DNA of 14,902 nt from Planctomycetota bacterium (lineage in GTDB: Bacteria > Planctomycetota > UBA1135 > UBA2386): positions 1-14,902 of the forward strand of contig JAGQRA010000404.1 in NCBI GenBank assembly GCA_020425885.1, written 5' to 3'. Every line of letters starts with the position of its first letter. Position 1 is the first letter of the stretch. The notes below the pieces were generated by a model. The model was given only the letters and a program-made list of their open reading frames with translations, did no database searches and had not been told where the DNA came from. The position numbers and the translations under genes are program-made. This document shows, piece after piece, positions 13,030 through 14,902 of the stretch.

Positions 13030-14376
13030 TCAGAAGCTGTTGCCGAAGGCGAGGGTGAAGTTCGAGCCCTCGTCGCCGTAGCCGATGTCGAGGCGGAAGA
13101 TGGCCTCGCGGGCGAAGCCGAGCCGCAGCCCGACGCCGGTGCTGTGGTGCCAACGGGCGTCGTCGAGGCCGTCGAGGTCGGCCGCGACCGCGCCCCATTC
13201 GTGGAACAGGGCCAGGCTGACGCGTTCGATGCGGACCGTGTCGGTGAAGGTGATGCCGCGCGGGATGATGCCGAAGCGATACTCGACCGAGGCATGGGCC
13301 ACGGCCCGGTCGGTGAAGCGGTTGGGGACGAACGAGCGCAAGGTGTCGCCGCCGCCGAGCGACGGCAGGCTGTAGAACGGCAGCTCGCCGATCGTGTCCT
13401 GGACGAAGCCGCCGATCGCGACCGTGTCGGTGGGCGGGTTCTCCTCGTCGCCGGCCGCGCCGCGGTGGAACAGGGGCGGCACCGTCAGGTAGTGGCGGGC
13501 GTCGACGCCGAACACGGCACCGTACTCGCCGCCGCTGTGCCACGAGGAGTGCGTGCTGACGCCGAGGCGATGGCCTGAGTAGGGCTGGTGCAGGCTGTCG
13601 CGGGTGTCGTGGGCGAAGCTCGCGACCAACAACAGCTCGTCGTTGCCATCGCCGCTGGCCGTCAGCTCGGGGTAGACCTGATCGGTACCGGGCACCGTCG
13701 ATACCCGTCCGCGCGACAGGTTGTGATGCAGGGCCAACAGCTCCGCCTGGTAGAGCCAGTCGCCGCCGGGTTCGAACAGCGCATCGCGGACGCCGAGGCC
13801 GACCTCGGAGGTCTCGTGGGTGAAGCTGGTCTCGGCGCTCGCCGGGGTGCGGCTGCCGAAGCCGAAGAAGCGCCGGGTCAGCGTCTTGCCGTAGCCGGCG
13901 CGGGCGAAGACGCGACCGCGCTCCTCGCGCACGATCCCGCCCGAGGCGAGGTCGCGATGGTGCAGCCAGCGGGCCCAGAAGATCGAGTAGGCCTGTTGCC
14001 CTTCCTCGGAGTGGGTCATCACGATGTTGGCGAACTCGCGATAGCGCTGGTTGCGGAAATCGAGGTCGGTGAACGCGAAGCCGCCGCCGAAGCCGATGTC
14101 GTCCTCGCGGAACACGACCGGCGAGAAGAAGCTGCTGACGAGGAAGCGCTCGAAGACGTTGCCGGGTGCGATCCGGCCGGCCGGCGTGTAGCGCCAACGT
14201 TCGGGATTGGGCAGATCCCCGGGCAGCTGCGGCTTGGGGATGCGGCCGTCGGCATCGAGGCCGCTGAGCGGATCGAAGGTCTTCGGCCTCGTCGTGGCCT
14301 GAGCCGTGGCGATGCCGGCGAGCAGCAGCAGGGCGGCGACGAGGACGATCGGGTGGCGCGGCAAGGTCAGTTCCAT
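13030..14376 (-). CDS. Omp85/BamA-TamA-type outer-membrane beta-barrel protein without POTRA domains
   Basis: This 448-residue protein has a signal peptide (hydrophobic core about residues 10-24, ending ATAQA) and then only a barrel-like sequence. Omp85/surface-antigen features are the strand-turn HDTRDSLHQPYSGHRL (256-271), matching the D-x-R-D...P-x-x-G element, a loop-6-like segment LGGGDTLRSF (340-349) in the position of the family's (V/L)RG(F/Y) motif, and a final strand ending in Phe, the usual barrel-assembly signal. The short N-terminal part (30-75) holds no POTRA repeat, so this resembles the barrel-only members of the family rather than BamA itself, whose role needs POTRA domains. 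Likely function is outer-membrane anchoring or transport, not known. It is transcribed away from the GH172-type gene across a 108-bp spacer and ends 216 bp from the kinase start. No strong Shine-Dalgarno precedes the ATG. Confidence 0.83.
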   Translation of the reverse strand: MELTLPRHPIVLVAALLLLAGIATAQATTRPKTFDPLSGLDADGRIPKPQLPGDLPNPERWRYTPAGRIAPGNVFERFLVSSFFSPVVFREDDIGFGGGFAFTDLDFRNQRYREFANIVMTHSEEGQQAYSIFWARWLHHRDLASGGIVREERGRVFARAGYGKTLTRRFFGFGSRTPASAETSFTHETSEVGLGVRDALFEPGGDWLYQAELLALHHNLSRGRVSTVPGTDQVYPELTASGDGNDELLLVASFAHDTRDSLHQPYSGHRLGVSTHSSWHSGGEYGAVFGVDARHYLTVPPLFHRGAAGDEENPPTDTVAIGGFVQDTIGELPFYSLPSLGGGDTLRSFVPNRFTDRAVAHASVEYRFGIIPRGITFTDTVRIERVSLALFHEWGAVAADLDGLDDARWHHSTGVGLRLGFAREAIFRLDIGYGDEGSNFTLAFGNSF

Positions 14377-14484
14377 CTCGCCGCGACCGCGGCGGTCTGC
14401 GGTCGGCAGGAGGGCATCATCGGGTCGCGCATCCTAACGACTGGCTCGGTCGTGCCGAGACCTCGGCGGCGGTATCTTGGTGCG
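14377..14484. promoter_or_regulatory. Divergent intergenic spacer with a possible leaderless promoter for the GH172-type gene
   Basis: On the plus strand TATCTT (14473-14478) fits the TAnnnT -10 form and ends six bases before ATG 14485, the same spacing as at clpS. No good -35 box was found. A small inverted repeat CTCGG/CCGAG (14445-14449 and 14455-14459) lies where the -35 would be. On the minus strand TAGGAT (14436-14431) is a weak -10 candidate for the barrel gene. Confidence 0.3.
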
Positions 14485-14902
14485 ATGCGGATGTCCTCGT
14501 TGCTCGTCGCGCTCGCCCTGCTCGGCTCCTTGCCCGGGCAAGGACCGCAGTCCCTGTCCTATGCCCAGCTGCTCGATCGGATGACCGACGTCGATTGGCT
14601 GTGGCAGCCGCCCGCCGCGGGCGAGCGGTGCGTGCAGTTCAGCAGCTACGATCGGCGCAGCGACAAGGGCCCCGGCGACTTCGATGCCTGGTATGCGAAC
14701 GGCGACCGCGGCCAGTATCTGCGCGTCGAGGGCGAAGGCGACCAACGACGGCACGTCATGGTCGACGTCGCCGGTCCCGGCGTGATGACGCGGTTGTGGT
14801 CGGCCAATCCGTCCGGCGAACTCTACTTCGACGTCGACGGCGAGCGCGTCTGGACGGTCGACTTCGCACAGCTCTGCCGCGGCGAGATCGACCCGATCGG
14901 CG
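14485..14902 (+). CDS. DUF2961/GH172-type secreted protein, N-terminal part (continues past window)
   Basis: The frame opens at ATG 14485 and runs off the right edge with no stop, so 139 residues are visible. A signal peptide (MRMSSLLVALALLGSLPGQG) is followed by the N-terminal motifs of DUF2961: QFSSYDRRSDKGPGD (~51-65), W-Y-A-N-G-D-R-G-Q-Y-L-R (~69-80), then VDVAGPGVMTRLWSANPSGEL (~93-113, with the family's D-x-x-GPGx-x-x-R-x-W-x-A-N-P core) and a strand YFDVDGE. DUF2961 proteins include the GH172 enzymes acting on fructose- and arabinofuranose-containing glycans; which substrate applies here cannot be told. The catalytic glutamates lie further on, outside the window. ATG 14491 is a second in-frame start. 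The gene is divergent from the Omp85-like gene. Family call confident; enzyme activity unproven. Confidence 0.85.
   Translation, partial: MRMSSLLVALALLGSLPGQGPQSLSYAQLLDRMTDVDWLWQPPAAGERCVQFSSYDRRSDKGPGDFDAWYANGDRGQYLRVEGEGDQRRHVMVDVAGPGVMTRLWSANPSGELYFDVDGERVWTVDFAQLCRGEIDPIG

Noticed and set aside
1..14902. tRNA, rRNA, CRISPR array, insertion sequence or phage genes
   Set aside because: No cloverleaf, array-like spaced repeats, transposase or integrase motifs, or terminal inverted repeats with target duplications were seen anywhere in the window.

Overview
The window is very GC-rich, and its codons mostly end in G or C. It encodes a diderm bacterium: four proteins look like outer-membrane or secreted envelope proteins, and one is an Omp85-type beta-barrel. 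Several traits together suggest Planctomycetota or a similar environmental diderm such as Acidobacteriota or Myxococcota. These are secreted BNR/sortilin-type propellers, a Ser/Thr receptor kinase with an FGE-like tail, a DUF2961/GH172 protein, an OmcA/MtrC-type multiheme cytochrome, and signal peptides ending in A-Q. The lineage is an inference from gene content; no marker gene is present.

Layout. Bases 1-935 (+) hold the 3' end of a multiheme c-type cytochrome of the OmcA/MtrC type with four visible haem motifs. A 284-bp gap follows, with two strong hairpins and a good candidate promoter. Next come clpS (1220-1525, +) and a DUF2017-like gene (1547-2065, +). From 2098 to 14376 every gene lies on the minus strand. 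In transcription order they are an Omp85/BamA-like barrel (14376-13030), a transmembrane Ser/Thr kinase with a degenerate FGE-like tail (12813-10081), a small lipoprotein of unknown function (10073-9270), a lipobox-bearing beta-rich protein (9273-8362), and two large secreted BNR-repeat propeller paralogues (8167-5054 and 5037-2098). At the right edge a DUF2961/GH172-type secreted protein begins divergently (14485 to the window end, +).

How the genes relate. The kinase, lipoprotein and beta-rich protein are packed with a 7-nt gap and then an ATGA overlap, so they form a translationally coupled cassette: a kinase predicted to sense the periplasm, plus two envelope proteins. The two propellers lie 16 nt apart and are co-linear paralogues. 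The upstream one carries a PDZ domain exactly where the other has only a charged linker. ClpS and the DUF2017-like protein form the pair known from actinobacterial genomes and are expected to act in N-degron proteolysis. No tRNA, rRNA, CRISPR array, insertion sequence or phage gene was found.

The points most worth a second look are the receptor-kinase/lipoprotein cassette, the PDZ insertion in the propeller, and GC-rich hairpins without U-tracts behind several genes. Candidate leaderless promoters with the -10 box exactly six bases before the start codon are also of interest.
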